NCBI GenBank assembly: GCA_003212345.1
Contig: QCPZ01000003.1
Location: 1-64,000 of the forward strand
Length of the DNA stretch: 64,000 nt
Direction: 5' to 3'
Source: SAR116 cluster bacterium AG-447-A06
GTDB taxonomy: Bacteria > Pseudomonadota > Alphaproteobacteria > Puniceispirillales > Puniceispirillaceae
The translations under genes and the position numbers were made by a program. Below, in pieces: positions 16,849-26,791 of this stretch; position 1 is the stretch's first letter, and the number at the start of each line of letters is the position of its first letter. Below the pieces are notes generated by a model, which had not been told where the DNA came from, made no database searches, and saw only the letters and a list, made by a program, of their open reading frames with translations.

Positions 16849-17274
16849 ATGAATAAGCAAAAAAAACCACCTATCCCAATATCTGGTGTTGTTTATGGTG
16901 AAATTATCTATTGGTGTACATGCGTTTCGGCTTTGGTTGTTTTATTTGGAACTATCAAAAGTTTTCTGGAAGTTGACCAAACAATCCCGGTTGAGTACCT
17001 GCTAAACGCAGTTTTCGAGGGGCGTTCGGTAGAGGCTGTGTGGGGTGGGTCTCTTCTTCAAAAGTCTCCAGATGCGTTAACTTATTTGGCGATCTTGAAT
17101 TCAGGTGAAGCCATCACAGTGGCGGGAATAGCCTTTGGTGTGCTGAGCGTTGGGCCAGCCATCTTTTTTTCTGCGGCTTTCATGTGGCGGTCACACAATG
17201 AGTTTTTTGCGGTGACTGCGCTAGTATCAGGAGCTTTTGCTGTCATTGCTCCTTTTGTTTTTTTCCTTTTGTAG
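16849..17274 (+). CDS. Small membrane protein co-transcribed with TauE (2)
   Basis: A 141-residue protein with about three to four membrane segments (around residues 18-36, 85-110 and 118-140). It recalls the DUF1634-type small membrane partners often found beside TauE/SafE genes, but I cannot confirm the family. AGGAC precedes the ATG, 10 bases after the exporter stop. It is probably an accessory subunit of the exporter. Confidence 0.6.
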   Translation: MNKQKKPPIPISGVVYGEIIYWCTCVSALVVLFGTIKSFLEVDQTIPVEYLLNAVFEGRSVEAVWGGSLLQKSPDALTYLAILNSGEAITVAGIAFGVLSVGPAIFFSAAFMWRSHNEFFAVTALVSGAFAVIAPFVFFLL

Positions 17275-17317
17275 CCCTCGTAGTAAGTATCGTCATACAA
17301 TTTTAATATCGTTGTTA

Positions 17318-18208
17318 TTAGGTAATTACATTTTCGTTGATCATAGTTGTAAATGCCTTTTCTGCACTGCTGAGCGCTCGTTTCTTTCGTAATAGCATGG
17401 TGTAGCTTCTCGGTGGTAAGTCCATCGATACAGATCTAAGTAATCCACTCTCAATTGACAAGTTTACAACCTGTTGAGAAATCAATGTGACGCCAGAGCC
17501 AGCAATCACTGCCTCTCTGACTGCTTCATTACTGGGAAGTTCCAGAATTATGTCAAGGCTATCCCAGTTGAGATTATTTTGGACAATTAAATCTTCAAGA
17601 ACGCGTCGAGTGCCAGAGCCTTTTTCACGGACAATCCAAGGTAAGTTGCCAATATTACCGTCCTTGATAGAAGGTCGAACAATCGGCCATTTTTTGGGTG
17701 ACACTACTAGTATGGGTTGGTCTTGGTCCACTTTTAAAAGGCGCAAGCCGTTGGAATTTACCTTACCTTCAACGAAGCCAATATCAGCTTTACCCTCCAA
17801 AACTGCGGTCTCAACACCGTGCGTATTCGACATCGCTACATTTATTGCAACGGCAGGGTTACGATTGTTGAACGCTGCAAGTCTCCGTGGGAGCCAGTAG
17901 CTGGCGATTGTTTGACTTGCTGCAATTTGAAGGCTGCCTGACGTCTTTTCACTGAGCATGCGTAACATTTTCGTAGCGTTCTTAGCGCTTGCAATGGCGC
18001 TTTGTGCTTCAGGTAAAAAACGCCTACCTAAATCTGAGAGAAAGACTGAACGGCCAACTCTATCAAAAAGTTTGACTTGATATATGTCTTCGATAGTTGC
18101 AATCGCTGCTGAGGCTGCAGATTGTGAAATGCCAAGTTCCTTTGAGGCCTTGGTAACATTGCCGAGCTCTGCAACTGCGAGAAAAATTCTTAGTTGAACT
18201 AGGGTCAT
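17318..18208 (-). CDS. LysR-family transcriptional regulator, divergent from soeABC
   Basis: A 296-residue LysR regulator. The helix-turn-helix is at the N-terminus (LRIFLAVAELGNVTKASKEL, then ISQSAASAAIATIE). The effector domain begins near residue 88 (GSLQIAASQTIASYWLPRRL) and includes DIGFVEG and EKGSGTRRVLED, typical of the CbbR/CysB-like branch. It is divergent from the sulfite dehydrogenase operon with 144 bases between, so soeABC is its most likely target, perhaps with a sulfur or C1 metabolite as inducer. Confidence 0.9.
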   Translation of the reverse strand: MTLVQLRIFLAVAELGNVTKASKELGISQSAASAAIATIEDIYQVKLFDRVGRSVFLSDLGRRFLPEAQSAIASAKNATKMLRMLSEKTSGSLQIAASQTIASYWLPRRLAAFNNRNPAVAINVAMSNTHGVETAVLEGKADIGFVEGKVNSNGLRLLKVDQDQPILVVSPKKWPIVRPSIKDGNIGNLPWIVREKGSGTRRVLEDLIVQNNLNWDSLDIILELPSNEAVREAVIAGSGVTLISQQVVNLSIESGLLRSVSMDLPPRSYTMLLRKKRALSSAEKAFTTMINENVIT

Positions 18209-18352
18209 TTCTATTCATAACTTAAATCGATCGAAATTACAATTATAATAAATTGGAATAATCAATTCCTGGGCTGTAATGTATTTATCTAATTTAAACA
18301 GAAAGAAATGCGCGTTGGAGCCCAGCCGCATTTGATTATTTAGGAATGTGTG

Positions 18353-21235
18353 ATGGCATCTGAACCGCATGTTGAAACTTCTCCGGAAGTTTCAGATGAA
18401 ATAAGGCAAACAACCTGCTACATGTGCGCTTGCCGGTGTGGAATCAATGTCCATGTTCGGGACGACAAAATAAGGTACATAGAGGGAAATAGAGACCATC
18501 CCATAAATAAGGGGGTTTTATGCGCTAAAGGTTCAGCCGGGATAATGCAACATTACTCCCCAGCTCGCTTAAAGCAACCAATGAAGCGTGTAGGGCCTAG
18601 GGGGTCAGGTGAATTCAAACCAATAAGCTGGGATGAGGCTCTAACCATAGCCACTGATTGGCTTGCCCCTGTCCGTGAAAAAGATCCCAAAAAGCTTGCT
18701 TTTTTTACTGGGCGTGACCAGTCTCAGGCTCTCACGAGTTGGTGGGCACAGCAATTCGGCACGCCAAATTTTGCGGCGCATGGTGGTTTCTGTTCAGTCA
18801 ACATGGCCGCTGGTGGTATTTATACTATTGGTGGAGCTTTTTGGGAGTTTGGTGCGCCTGATTGGGATCTAACAGAAATGTTTGTCTTGTTCGGTGTTGC
18901 TGAGGACCACGACTCTAATCCAATAAAAATAGGGTTGGGAAAAGTGAAGGGGCGCGGGAAGAGAGTGGTCTCAGTTAACCCAGTGCAAACTGGTTATGCG
19001 GCAATTTCGGATGATTGGTATGGTATAACGCCAGGAACTGATGGGCTACTCATCATGTCATTGATCCGTGAATTAATGAGGTCGGGCAATATTGATGTTG
19101 ATTACCTCCGACGGTACACAAATGCACCCTGGCTTGTCATCCGCAATCCGGGTGCCGCGGATGATGGTTTGTTTCTTAGGGATGCTGATGGAGAACCCCA
19201 GGTTATAGACCGCCTCACTGGTGCTGTGATTTCGTACAAAACAAAAAATGTAAGTGTCGCCATGCATGGTGAGGTTCCCTTGGGCTCGGGTGGTGTGGCA
19301 ACCCCGGTCTTTGTGTTGATGACGGAAACCTATATGGTTGATGCTTATTCCCCAGATAATGTGGCGAGTAAAGTTGGCATTTCCGCAGCCCGTATTCGCC
19401 AATTTGCCGCAGACTTGGCTGATGCCGCCTTTGCTAAAGAGGTTGTTATCAACCAGCCATGGACTGACTGGAAGGGCGAAAAACATGAGACCATGGTTGG
19501 TCGCCCCGTCTCCATGCATTCTATGCGCGGTATTTCGGCTCATTCAAATGGCTTTCAGACCTGCCGCGCGCTTCACGTTCTTCAACTCTTGCTTGGATCA
19601 ATAGAGGTACCTGGTGGTTGGCGTTTTAAGCCCCCATATCCAAAGCCACCCGAGGCACACCCAAAGCCAGCGGGAAAGCCAGATCAAGTCCAAGCCGGCA
19701 AGCCACTTACAGGAGCGCCACTCGGCTATGTTTTAGGACCTGATGACCTGCTCATAAATTCTGAAGGAGAGCCTCAGAGAATTGATAAGGCCTATAGCTG
19801 GGATGCGCCTATGGCGGCGCATGGCCTGATGCACATGGTTATTTCAAATGCCGTCGCTGGCGATCCATATCACGTTGACGTGCTTTTTATGTATATGGCC
19901 AACATGGCGTGGAATTCCTCGATGAATACACGCGGTGTGATGGAGATGTTAACTGAAAAAAATTCAGACACAGGTGAGTATAAAATTCCTAAGTTAATCT
20001 ATTCTGACGCATATTCATCTGAAATGGTAGCTTACGCAGATCTAATACTTCCTGATACAACGTATCTTGAGCGTCACGATGCAATCTCATTATTGGATAG
20101 ACCAATTTGCGAGGCAGACGCAGTAGCCGACGCTATTAGATGGCCGGTGTTTCCGCCAGACCGAGACGTTAGAGGATTCCAGTCAGTCTTAATTGATTTG
20201 GGCGCTAGACTGGGATTGCCCGGTATGGTGGATGATGATGGTTCACCCAAGTATGCAGATTACGAGGATTATATAATAAATCATGAACGTGAGCCGGGTA
20301 TTGGCGCGCTCGCTGGGTTTAGAGGGAATGGTGAAAAATCAGGTCGCGGTGAACCTAATCCTGGGCAGATTGAAGCATACAAAGCCAATGGAGCGTTTTG
20401 GCACAAAGATATTCCAGAGGAAGGTAGATACTATAAAATGGCGAATATGGCATACCAAGAATTTGCCGTTGAAATGGGTATCTATGACATAGCTCAGCCA
20501 TACGCTTTTCAGATTTATAGTGAGACGCTGCAAACATTCCACTTAGCCGCAGAAGGGCACGGAAACATCCAACCACCTGAACATTTGCGGTCCCGTATAA
20601 AAACTTGCTTTACCCCTTTGCCGACTTGGTATGCGCCGTTTGAGGGCGAAGCAGTTTCTGACGAGGAATACCCCATACACGCGCTCACTCAGCGGCCAAT
20701 GGCAATGTACCACTCGTGGGGTTCACAAAATCCCTGGCTGAGGCAAATCCATGGTCACAACCCAATGTTTATTCCTCAAGGGCTTGCGGATGATCATGGT
20801 CTTTCGGATGGCGATTGGATTTGGGTCACATCTCACCATGGCAAAATACGTGTTCCTGTAGCGATAATGGCGGGCCTGAATGAAAAAACGATATGGACAT
20901 GGAATGCTATTGGTAAGCGAAAGGGCGCTTGGCAACTTGAAGAAGATGCGCCTGAAGCTAAAAAAGGATTTCTTATGAACCATCTAATTAAAGAACTTTT
21001 ACCGGCGCAAGCTGATGGACAAAGATGGTCGAATTCAGACCCAATAACGGGTCAGGCTGCTTGGTTTGATTTAAAAGTCAAAATAGAGAAAGCGAACCCC
21101 AACGAGCCAGCGGTGGCATCCCCTCAGTTCCCAGCTCTACCGCGAATGCATGCTGTTGATAGTGAACCGGTCAAGACCCTTAGATATGGATTACAGTGGA
21201 CCGTTAAAGATAAAAAAGTGTGGTGGGGAAAGTAA
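18353..21235 (+). CDS. soeA: Cytoplasmic sulfite dehydrogenase, molybdopterin subunit
   Basis: A 960-residue DMSO-reductase-family molybdoenzyme. It binds an N-terminal [4Fe-4S] cluster (C22, C25, C29, C57; CYMCACRCG, then GVLCAKG) and Mo-bis-MGD. There is no Tat signal, so it should face the cytoplasm. Three-gene order with a four-cluster ferredoxin subunit and a DmsC-like anchor, length and lack of a signal match SoeABC. That enzyme oxidises sulfite to sulfate and feeds electrons to quinone. Alternatives are a formate dehydrogenase or another DmsABC-like reductase. The sulfonate and TauE context favours SoeA. AGGAA precedes the GTG-ATG start pair; I use ATG. Confidence 0.82.
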   Translation: MASEPHVETSPEVSDEIRQTTCYMCACRCGINVHVRDDKIRYIEGNRDHPINKGVLCAKGSAGIMQHYSPARLKQPMKRVGPRGSGEFKPISWDEALTIATDWLAPVREKDPKKLAFFTGRDQSQALTSWWAQQFGTPNFAAHGGFCSVNMAAGGIYTIGGAFWEFGAPDWDLTEMFVLFGVAEDHDSNPIKIGLGKVKGRGKRVVSVNPVQTGYAAISDDWYGITPGTDGLLIMSLIRELMRSGNIDVDYLRRYTNAPWLVIRNPGAADDGLFLRDADGEPQVIDRLTGAVISYKTKNVSVAMHGEVPLGSGGVATPVFVLMTETYMVDAYSPDNVASKVGISAARIRQFAADLADAAFAKEVVINQPWTDWKGEKHETMVGRPVSMHSMRGISAHSNGFQTCRALHVLQLLLGSIEVPGGWRFKPPYPKPPEAHPKPAGKPDQVQAGKPLTGAPLGYVLGPDDLLINSEGEPQRIDKAYSWDAPMAAHGLMHMVISNAVAGDPYHVDVLFMYMANMAWNSSMNTRGVMEMLTEKNSDTGEYKIPKLIYSDAYSSEMVAYADLILPDTTYLERHDAISLLDRPICEADAVADAIRWPVFPPDRDVRGFQSVLIDLGARLGLPGMVDDDGSPKYADYEDYIINHEREPGIGALAGFRGNGEKSGRGEPNPGQIEAYKANGAFWHKDIPEEGRYYKMANMAYQEFAVEMGIYDIAQPYAFQIYSETLQTFHLAAEGHGNIQPPEHLRSRIKTCFTPLPTWYAPFEGEAVSDEEYPIHALTQRPMAMYHSWGSQNPWLRQIHGHNPMFIPQGLADDHGLSDGDWIWVTSHHGKIRVPVAIMAGLNEKTIWTWNAIGKRKGAWQLEEDAPEAKKGFLMNHLIKELLPAQADGQRWSNSDPITGQAAWFDLKVKIEKANPNEPAVASPQFPALPRMHAVDSEPVKTLRYGLQWTVKDKKVWWGK

Positions 21236-21237
21236 TA

Positions 21238-21981
21238 ATGACAAGTTTACCAGAACCCTCTGCAATAAAACTTGGCTTGGTGATTGACCTTGACATCTGT
21301 GTTGGCTGTCAAGCTTGCGTTGTAAATTGTAAAGAGTGGAATACGTCGGGGTATGGTGCCCCGTTAAGCGATGAAAGCGCGTATGGCGCCCAGCCAAGCG
21401 GCTCCTGGCTAAATAGGGTGCACGCGTTTGAAGCTGGGGTGGGTGAAGACGCAAAAACCGTGCATTTCCCAAAGTCCTGCCTGCACTGCGAGGACGCTCC
21501 TTGTGTCACAGCTTGCCCAACTGGAGCCTCCTTCAAACGCGCGGAAGACGGAATTGTTTTGGTCAATGAAGACTGGTGTATTGGGTGTGGTTTATGTGCG
21601 TGGTCGTGTCCTTACGGGGCCCGAGAAATGGATCCGGCGGAAGGTGTTATGAAAAAATGCACGCTTTGTGTTGACCGCATTTATAATGAAAATCTTCCTG
21701 AGGAAGATAGAGTGCCAGCATGCGTAAGAACTTGCCCAACGAACGCCAGACATTTTGGCGATTTTGGAGATCCAAATTCTGATGTGAGTATTATGGTAGC
21801 AGAACGTGGCGGTTACGATCTGTTGCCAGAGCAGGGGACAAAACCAGTAAATAAGTACTTGCCGCCGAGGCCCCGACGACAATCAAATGATGAGTCGGTA
21901 TCATTACTCGCAATGGCCGATGTCGCCACGCCAAAAGGCTTTTGGCGGTGGATGGACAGTACTCTCGAAAAGTTAGGATGA
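21238..21981 (+). CDS. soeB: Sulfite dehydrogenase iron-sulfur subunit
   Basis: A 247-residue ferredoxin-like electron-transfer subunit with four cysteine clusters: CVGCQACVVNC, CLHCEDAPCVTACP, CIGCGLCAWSCP, and CTLC with CVRTCP. These suit four [4Fe-4S] centres, as in DmsB/SoeB. It would wire SoeA to the membrane anchor. ATG 21238 lies 2 bases after the soeA stop, behind GGGGAA; an in-frame start at 21220 inside soeA is less likely. Translational coupling with soeA is probable. Confidence 0.88.
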   Translation: MTSLPEPSAIKLGLVIDLDICVGCQACVVNCKEWNTSGYGAPLSDESAYGAQPSGSWLNRVHAFEAGVGEDAKTVHFPKSCLHCEDAPCVTACPTGASFKRAEDGIVLVNEDWCIGCGLCAWSCPYGAREMDPAEGVMKKCTLCVDRIYNENLPEEDRVPACVRTCPTNARHFGDFGDPNSDVSIMVAERGGYDLLPEQGTKPVNKYLPPRPRRQSNDESVSLLAMADVATPKGFWRWMDSTLEKLG

Positions 21982-21985
21982 ATTG

Positions 21986-22915
21986 ATGCATCCCGCGTGG
22001 TCAATCATTTTCTTTACATCGATATCTGGGCTGGGATTAGGGCTTGCCGGATTGATTGTTTTAGGACTTCTAGATCTCAGCCTCTTTTCACATTTGTTAA
22101 TTGCAAGTTCTGCCGTCTTTGGATTGATAGGCGCAGGCTTACTTAGCTCGACATTACACCTGGGCCATCCCGAACGTGCGTGGAGAGCATTGAGCCAATG
22201 GCGTTCTAGTTGGTTGTCAAGAGAAGGCGTATTAGCAGTTCTTGTCCTTGCTTCACTGGCCTGCTGGTTTTTATTCACCCTCTTTTTTGGACCACCACCA
22301 TTATGGTGTGGCATTCTGATACTGTTAATGATCGTAGCAACAGTCTACGCAACTTCGATGATTTACGGATCCCTGAAGACTGTTGCTTGCTGGCATCATC
22401 CATTGACGCCCGTTTGCTATTTGATGTTCTCTGCATGTGGTGGATCAGTTGCATTTCTAACGATGCTGGCTTTATTTGGTCAACCCACTCCTCAAATGCT
22501 CAAAGAAATTACGCTTACTTTTCTTGTTGGAGCATGGACTCTGAAATATGCCTGGTGGTGGGCTTTGGACAACAGGGGGTCAGCCAGCAATATCGAGACA
22601 GCAACAGGCTTAGGAACGATCGGAAAGGTCCGTTCACTAATGCCACCACACACCTCGGAAAATTACTTACAAAAAGAGATGGGCTTCGTTGTTGCGAGAC
22701 GGCACGCCATCAAATTGCGATATATTTCAATTTTTTTTGGAGCGTTGCTTCCAATCGTCTGCGTTATTTTTGGTGGATCATCAGCGGGCATACTAAGTAT
22801 GGCTACCATTTTTCACATGATAGGAATCTTCGTTGAGCGTTGGCTATTCTTCGCTGAAGCTAAACACGTCGTTACTCTTTATTATGGTGACGAGCAATTG
22901 AGTATCTCAAGCTAG
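21986..22915 (+). CDS. soeC: Sulfite dehydrogenase membrane anchor (DmsC family)
   Basis: A 309-residue inner-membrane protein with about eight hydrophobic helices and the DmsC-family LHLGHPERAWRALSQWRSSW segment near residue 50. DmsC-type anchors bind quinone and hold the SoeAB dimer to the inner face of the membrane. ATG 21986 lies 4 bases after the soeB stop with AGGA upstream. The C-terminal EAKHVVTLYYG is also typical of the family. Confidence 0.85.
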   Translation: MHPAWSIIFFTSISGLGLGLAGLIVLGLLDLSLFSHLLIASSAVFGLIGAGLLSSTLHLGHPERAWRALSQWRSSWLSREGVLAVLVLASLACWFLFTLFFGPPPLWCGILILLMIVATVYATSMIYGSLKTVACWHHPLTPVCYLMFSACGGSVAFLTMLALFGQPTPQMLKEITLTFLVGAWTLKYAWWWALDNRGSASNIETATGLGTIGKVRSLMPPHTSENYLQKEMGFVVARRHAIKLRYISIFFGALLPIVCVIFGGSSAGILSMATIFHMIGIFVERWLFFAEAKHVVTLYYGDEQLSISS

Positions 22916-23186
22916 CACGGAGTTAACTGTCCATGTTCGTGCTGTTGAATAAATTGCAGCTGGCAAATTAGAGTACCGTTTTTAAATTACTGATGCCTCA
23001 AATTCCCAAGGTTTTGTGGTCGTCCAAGTGGAGCGGTGTTAGCGAATCTGGCCTATGCAGCACAGACACTGTTTGAAGAAGCATTGCCTTGATTTTGTTT
23101 ATAACAAAAAAACAGCCAAATTACGGGCCGCACTGAGTTTAATTATTGAAGACTTTTGCCTGGTCAAATATTTCAATTTTCAGTCA
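22916..23186. other. Intergenic region between soeC and the hppA terminator
   Basis: No coding potential, repeat or RNA gene was recognised in this stretch. The two flanking operons converge here. I see no strong hairpin with a T-run for soeABC on the plus strand, so its termination point is undefined. Confidence 0.5.
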
Positions 23187-23217
23187 GAAAAAAGTCAGCT
23201 CTGCTGCCAGAGCTGAC
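23187..23217 (-). terminator. Intrinsic terminator of hppA
   Basis: A perfect 10-bp stem (23194-23203 with 23208-23217, arms GTCAGCTCTG) with a 4-base loop. On the minus strand it is followed by seven T residues (23193-23187). It lies 26 bases past the hppA stop codon. Confidence 0.92.
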
Positions 23218-23242
23218 TTAACCAATTATTGGACCGACATTT

Positions 23243-25252
23243 CTAAATCAACAGGGGTGCAATTACGAGACTGACTATAGCCATAACGTTGATCAAAATA
23301 TTCATAGATGGGCCTGAAGTGTCTTTAAGTGGGTCGCCAACCGTATCGCCAACGACAGCCGCCTTGTGGACATCTGAGCCTTTCCCGCCAAGGTTACCTT
23401 TTTCCACATATTTTTTTGCATTGTCCCAAGCACCGCCAGCATTTGCCATCATTAATGCCATCATCACACAGCAAACTAATGCGCCAGCCAACATTCCGCC
23501 GAGCGCGTTTGGCCCGAGACCAAAACCTATTACAACTGGTGCCAACACAGCCATTGAGCCTGGTAAAATCATCTTACGAAGTGCGGCGCGAGTTGCGATG
23601 TCAACACAACGTGCAGTATCTGGCTTGGCTGTGCCCTCAAGGAGACCTGGGATTTCTTTGAATTGGCGGCGCACTTCAACAATCATGTCAAACGCCGCAT
23701 CGCCAACTGCTGTCATTGTCATTGCGCTGACAAGAAAGGGGAATATACCACCAATAAACATCCCACAAAGAACCATTGGGTCGTTGATTGCTAGAACAAA
23801 GTCAGGGTTTCCATTACTTATTTTCGCGATGTAAGCACTAATGAGAGCGAGTGCCGCAAGGGCGGCGGCGCTAATGGCAAAGCCTTTACCAATGGCTGCA
23901 GTGGAGTTTCCAACTTCGTCCAATGAGTCAGTGATTTCCCGTGTTTCGCTACCCATGTTAGCCATTTCTGCAATACCGCCGGCATTGTCTGCGACTGGGC
24001 CGTAAGCATCAATAGCCATCGTAATACCAACTGTTGATAACATGCCAACAGCTGCTAAACCAACACCATACAATCCTGCAGCCTCATTCGCACAGTAGAT
24101 AATTGCTGCTATCGTTAACACGGGTATTGCGACTGATTGCATGCCTGTGGCTAAGCCTGAGATCATTACTGTCGCAGGACCTGTTTCACCATCCTTTGCT
24201 ATCTTGCGTACTGGTGCACCGCCTGTATAGTATTCTGTGACGAGACCGACAACGATACCTCCAATAGCCCCAACCAAAACGGCAACCCAAATACCATTCG
24301 ATGCTCCCATTGATTGGATCAGGAAATAAGCCGCAACGATGAAGATAACTGCAGAACCAATTGTACCAAACCTCAGGGCAACATCTGCGCTTTTACTAGA
24401 AAATAGTTTGACCGCAAAGATGCCAATAAGTGAGCAGACCAAGCCAAGCGATGCTAATGCCAAAGGCATAAACTGAAGAACGGTCTGATCACCCCCTAGT
24501 TTGGCAATATTTTCCAAGGACATCGACGCTGCAAGCGCAATAGACGCAATCATTGCGCCACAATACGATTCAAAAATATCTGAACCCATACCGGCAACAT
24601 CTCCAACGTTGTCACCAACATTGTCAGCAATGACGGCAGGGTTGCGAGGATCGTCTTCGGGAATACCAGCTTCAACCTTGCCAACAAGGTCGGCGCCTAC
24701 GTCCGCGCTTTTAGTAAAAATGCCTCCACCGACGCGGCTAAATAACGCAACGGACGATCCACCCATTGCAAAGCCTTCAATAGCTTCAACACCGTGCGCC
24801 GTTCCACCCATGAAATGGTATAATAATCCAATCCCAAGCAAGCCCATTGAAGCCACAGTCAATCCCATGATTGACCCGCCAAAAAAAGCTACGTTAAGGG
24901 CCGCTGCTGCTCCTTTTGTGTTGGCTGCAACTGCCGTCCTTACATTGGCTTTTGTTGCCGAGTACATGCCAATATAGCCGGCAGTGCCAGAACAAAGTGC
25001 ACCGAGGGTAAAGGCTATTGCGGTGTCAGCTCCAAGGCTAGCATATAGCGCCACAATACATATAAGACAAAAGATTGCTAGACGTTTGTACTCGCTGGCC
25101 ATGAAAACCATGGCACCAAGATGAATTTCGTCGGCAATTTCCTTTACTCTGCCTTCGCCGGATGGTGTCTTTACAATGTTGGCGTAGATCATAAAGGCAG
25201 CGACCATACCCAATGCACCAAAGGCTATTGGCAGGATTGCGTTTGTAAGCAT
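23243..25252 (-). CDS. hppA: Membrane-bound ion-pumping pyrophosphatase
   Basis: A 669-residue integral membrane pyrophosphatase with about 16 helices, using PPi hydrolysis to pump H+ or Na+. The substrate site is clear: [11 protein letters not shown], then [17 protein letters not shown], and [20 protein letters not shown] at the C-terminus. The K+-dependence site reads [10 protein letters not shown] (A452-A453). K+-independent enzymes have Lys at the first of these positions, so this is the K+-dependent type. H+ or Na+ specificity cannot be read by eye. It is monocistronic with a strong terminator. Confidence 0.95.
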   Translation of the reverse strand: MLTNAILPIAFGALGMVAAFMIYANIVKTPSGEGRVKEIADEIHLGAMVFMASEYKRLAIFCLICIVALYASLGADTAIAFTLGALCSGTAGYIGMYSATKANVRTAVAANTKGAAAALNVAFFGGSIMGLTVASMGLLGIGLLYHFMGGTAHGVEAIEGFAMGGSSVALFSRVGGGIFTKSADVGADLVGKVEAGIPEDDPRNPAVIADNVGDNVGDVAGMGSDIFESYCGAMIASIALAASMSLENIAKLGGDQTVLQFMPLALASLGLVCSLIGIFAVKLFSSKSADVALRFGTIGSAVIFIVAAYFLIQSMGASNGIWVAVLVGAIGGIVVGLVTEYYTGGAPVRKIAKDGETGPATVMISGLATGMQSVAIPVLTIAAIIYCANEAAGLYGVGLAAVGMLSTVGITMAIDAYGPVADNAGGIAEMANMGSETREITDSLDEVGNSTAAIGKGFAISAAALAALALISAYIAKISNGNPDFVLAINDPMVLCGMFIGGIFPFLVSAMTMTAVGDAAFDMIVEVRRQFKEIPGLLEGTAKPDTARCVDIATRAALRKMILPGSMAVLAPVVIGFGLGPNALGGMLAGALVCCVMMALMMANAGGAWDNAKKYVEKGNLGGKGSDVHKAAVVGDTVGDPLKDTSGPSMNILINVMAIVSLVIAPLLI

Positions 25253-25733
25253 AAAGATATCCTCTTATTTTGAAAAAAAGCGCTATACTCGGTAAAAAAA
25301 GAGAGGCGCAAAACCGTCGCGTTTATAGCGGCTATAAGTCATAGTGTAAACCCAAGAATATCGGGGTTTTAGTAGGCTTTGGCTCGGCGAAAATTGTATG
25401 TATTACATACCATATTTTTAGACATTATTAATGCCGAAAATTTAATTGGTTTTCGCTGTGTTTTGCCAGATATTTTGTTTACATTAGCGGCGAATACGCG
25501 TTGAAAAATGGAAAAGCTTTTCTGTTTATTTTTGTGCCAAAGAAATTGTCACCTGCAAAAAAACTCTTGGGTGAAAAAACGGGAACCTTGTTAAAAGTAG
25601 ATCTAGTGACTGGAATTGCCAATGCCTGATACGTTTGTCACAGATTTTTTTCGGACAAATATTGGTGATTTCAGAAGAGTGATTTAATTAGAGTGGTCGA
25701 TAAGCCTTTCGTTAGAAAATTTAGGGGGATGGT
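25253..25733. promoter_or_regulatory. Divergent promoter region between hppA and pyrC
   Basis: This 481-base AT-rich gap has no convincing ORF. It contains the 15-base palindrome at 25396-25410 and several short inverted repeats around 25320-25350. AGGGGG precedes the pyrC ATG. Promoters for both genes must lie here but were not located. Confidence 0.5.
25396..25410. promoter_or_regulatory. Palindromic candidate operator GTATGTA-T-TACATAC
   Basis: Two perfect 7-base arms around a single T, 144 bases upstream of the hppA start and 324 upstream of pyrC. The symmetry suits a homodimeric repressor. No regulator is encoded nearby, so this rests on symmetry alone. Confidence 0.35.
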
Positions 25734-26774
25734 ATGAAACAATTATCTATTTGCCGCCCAGATGATTGGCATCTGCACCTCCGTGATGGAAAAATGCTTG
25801 CAGCGGTAATAGATGATACCTCTCGCCACTTTGGCCGGGCGATTATTATGCCAAATTTGATTCCACCAGTTGTGACTGGTGCTGATGCAGCGGCTTATCG
25901 TGATCGCATTCTGTCCTGTCTTAACCCCGAACATCATTTTACCCCGCTGATGACACTATACCTGACCGAAACCACTCAACTTCATGACGTGGCTGACGCG
26001 GCAAAGCGAGGGCTTGTTCATGCGGTCAAGTTATATCCGGCGGGGGCAACCACAAATTCAGCATCAGGTGTGCGCGACCTGGAAAAGGTTATGCCAGTCC
26101 TTGAAATGATGGCTAGCATTGGGCTTCCGCTTTGTGTACATGGCGAGGTGACCGACCCGAAAGTTGATATTTTTGATCGGGAGTTGGTCTTTATAGAGAC
26201 AGTTCTTGACCCATTGCGTCGCCGCATCCCAGAATTACGAGTTGTGCTAGAGCATGTGACCACTAGTGATGGTGTTGATTATGTCAAAAACGGTGGCAAA
26301 ACAATTGCCGCTACAATCACGACGCACCATTTATTTATTAATCGTAATCATATTTTTGCGGGTGGGATCAGGCCACATTATTATTGTCTCCCAGTAGCCA
26401 AGCGAGAGAGTCATCGTCGTGCCCTTGTCAGAGCAGCGGTATCTGGTGATCAAAGTTTTTTCCTTGGCACGGATAGTGCTCCGCATTTAGACACAGCAAA
26501 ACTCATGGCGTGTGGCTGTGCGGGCATATACACGTCGCCAAACACAATGTCATGTCTTGCCCATATATTTGAAGGGGAAAGTGCACTTGATCGCCTGGAG
26601 GGCTTCACATCATTGCATGGGCCGGCCTTTTATCAATTACCAATTAATAAGGAGCAGGTAACTCTAGTAAAACAAAGTGAGCCTGTAATTTACCCCAAAA
26701 GTCGAGCTACCCCTGACGGTGAGTTGACAATTTTTGATTGTGGATTTCCACTTTTCTGGGCGGTTAAATCGTAG
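25734..26774 (+). CDS. pyrC: Dihydroorotase
   Basis: A 346-residue zinc amidohydrolase that cyclises carbamoyl-aspartate in pyrimidine synthesis. Visible are the metal-binding DWHLHLRDG near the N-terminus, the carbamylated-Lys region [27 protein letters not shown] and GTDSAPH. Length and motifs match the class II E. coli-type PyrC. AGGGGG precedes the ATG. Confidence 0.95.
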   Translation: MKQLSICRPDDWHLHLRDGKMLAAVIDDTSRHFGRAIIMPNLIPPVVTGADAAAYRDRILSCLNPEHHFTPLMTLYLTETTQLHDVADAAKRGLVHAVKLYPAGATTNSASGVRDLEKVMPVLEMMASIGLPLCVHGEVTDPKVDIFDRELVFIETVLDPLRRRIPELRVVLEHVTTSDGVDYVKNGGKTIAATITTHHLFINRNHIFAGGIRPHYYCLPVAKRESHRRALVRAAVSGDQSFFLGTDSAPHLDTAKLMACGCAGIYTSPNTMSCLAHIFEGESALDRLEGFTSLHGPAFYQLPINKEQVTLVKQSEPVIYPKSRATPDGELTIFDCGFPLFWAVKS

Positions 26775-26791
26775 TTATTTATCTGAATGTA

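Noticed and set aside
22210..22836. 208-codon plus-strand ORF overlapping soeC
   Set aside because: It is out of frame with soeC, and the soeC frame carries the DmsC-family LGHPERAWRAL motif.
18353..22915. Formate dehydrogenase as the identity of the three-subunit molybdoenzyme
   Set aside because: The absence of a Tat signal, the DmsC-type anchor in place of a cytochrome b subunit, and the sulfonate context fit SoeABC better, though this is not proven.
23289..23834. 181-codon plus-strand ORF opposite hppA
   Set aside because: It is antisense to conserved pyrophosphatase motifs and low in complexity.
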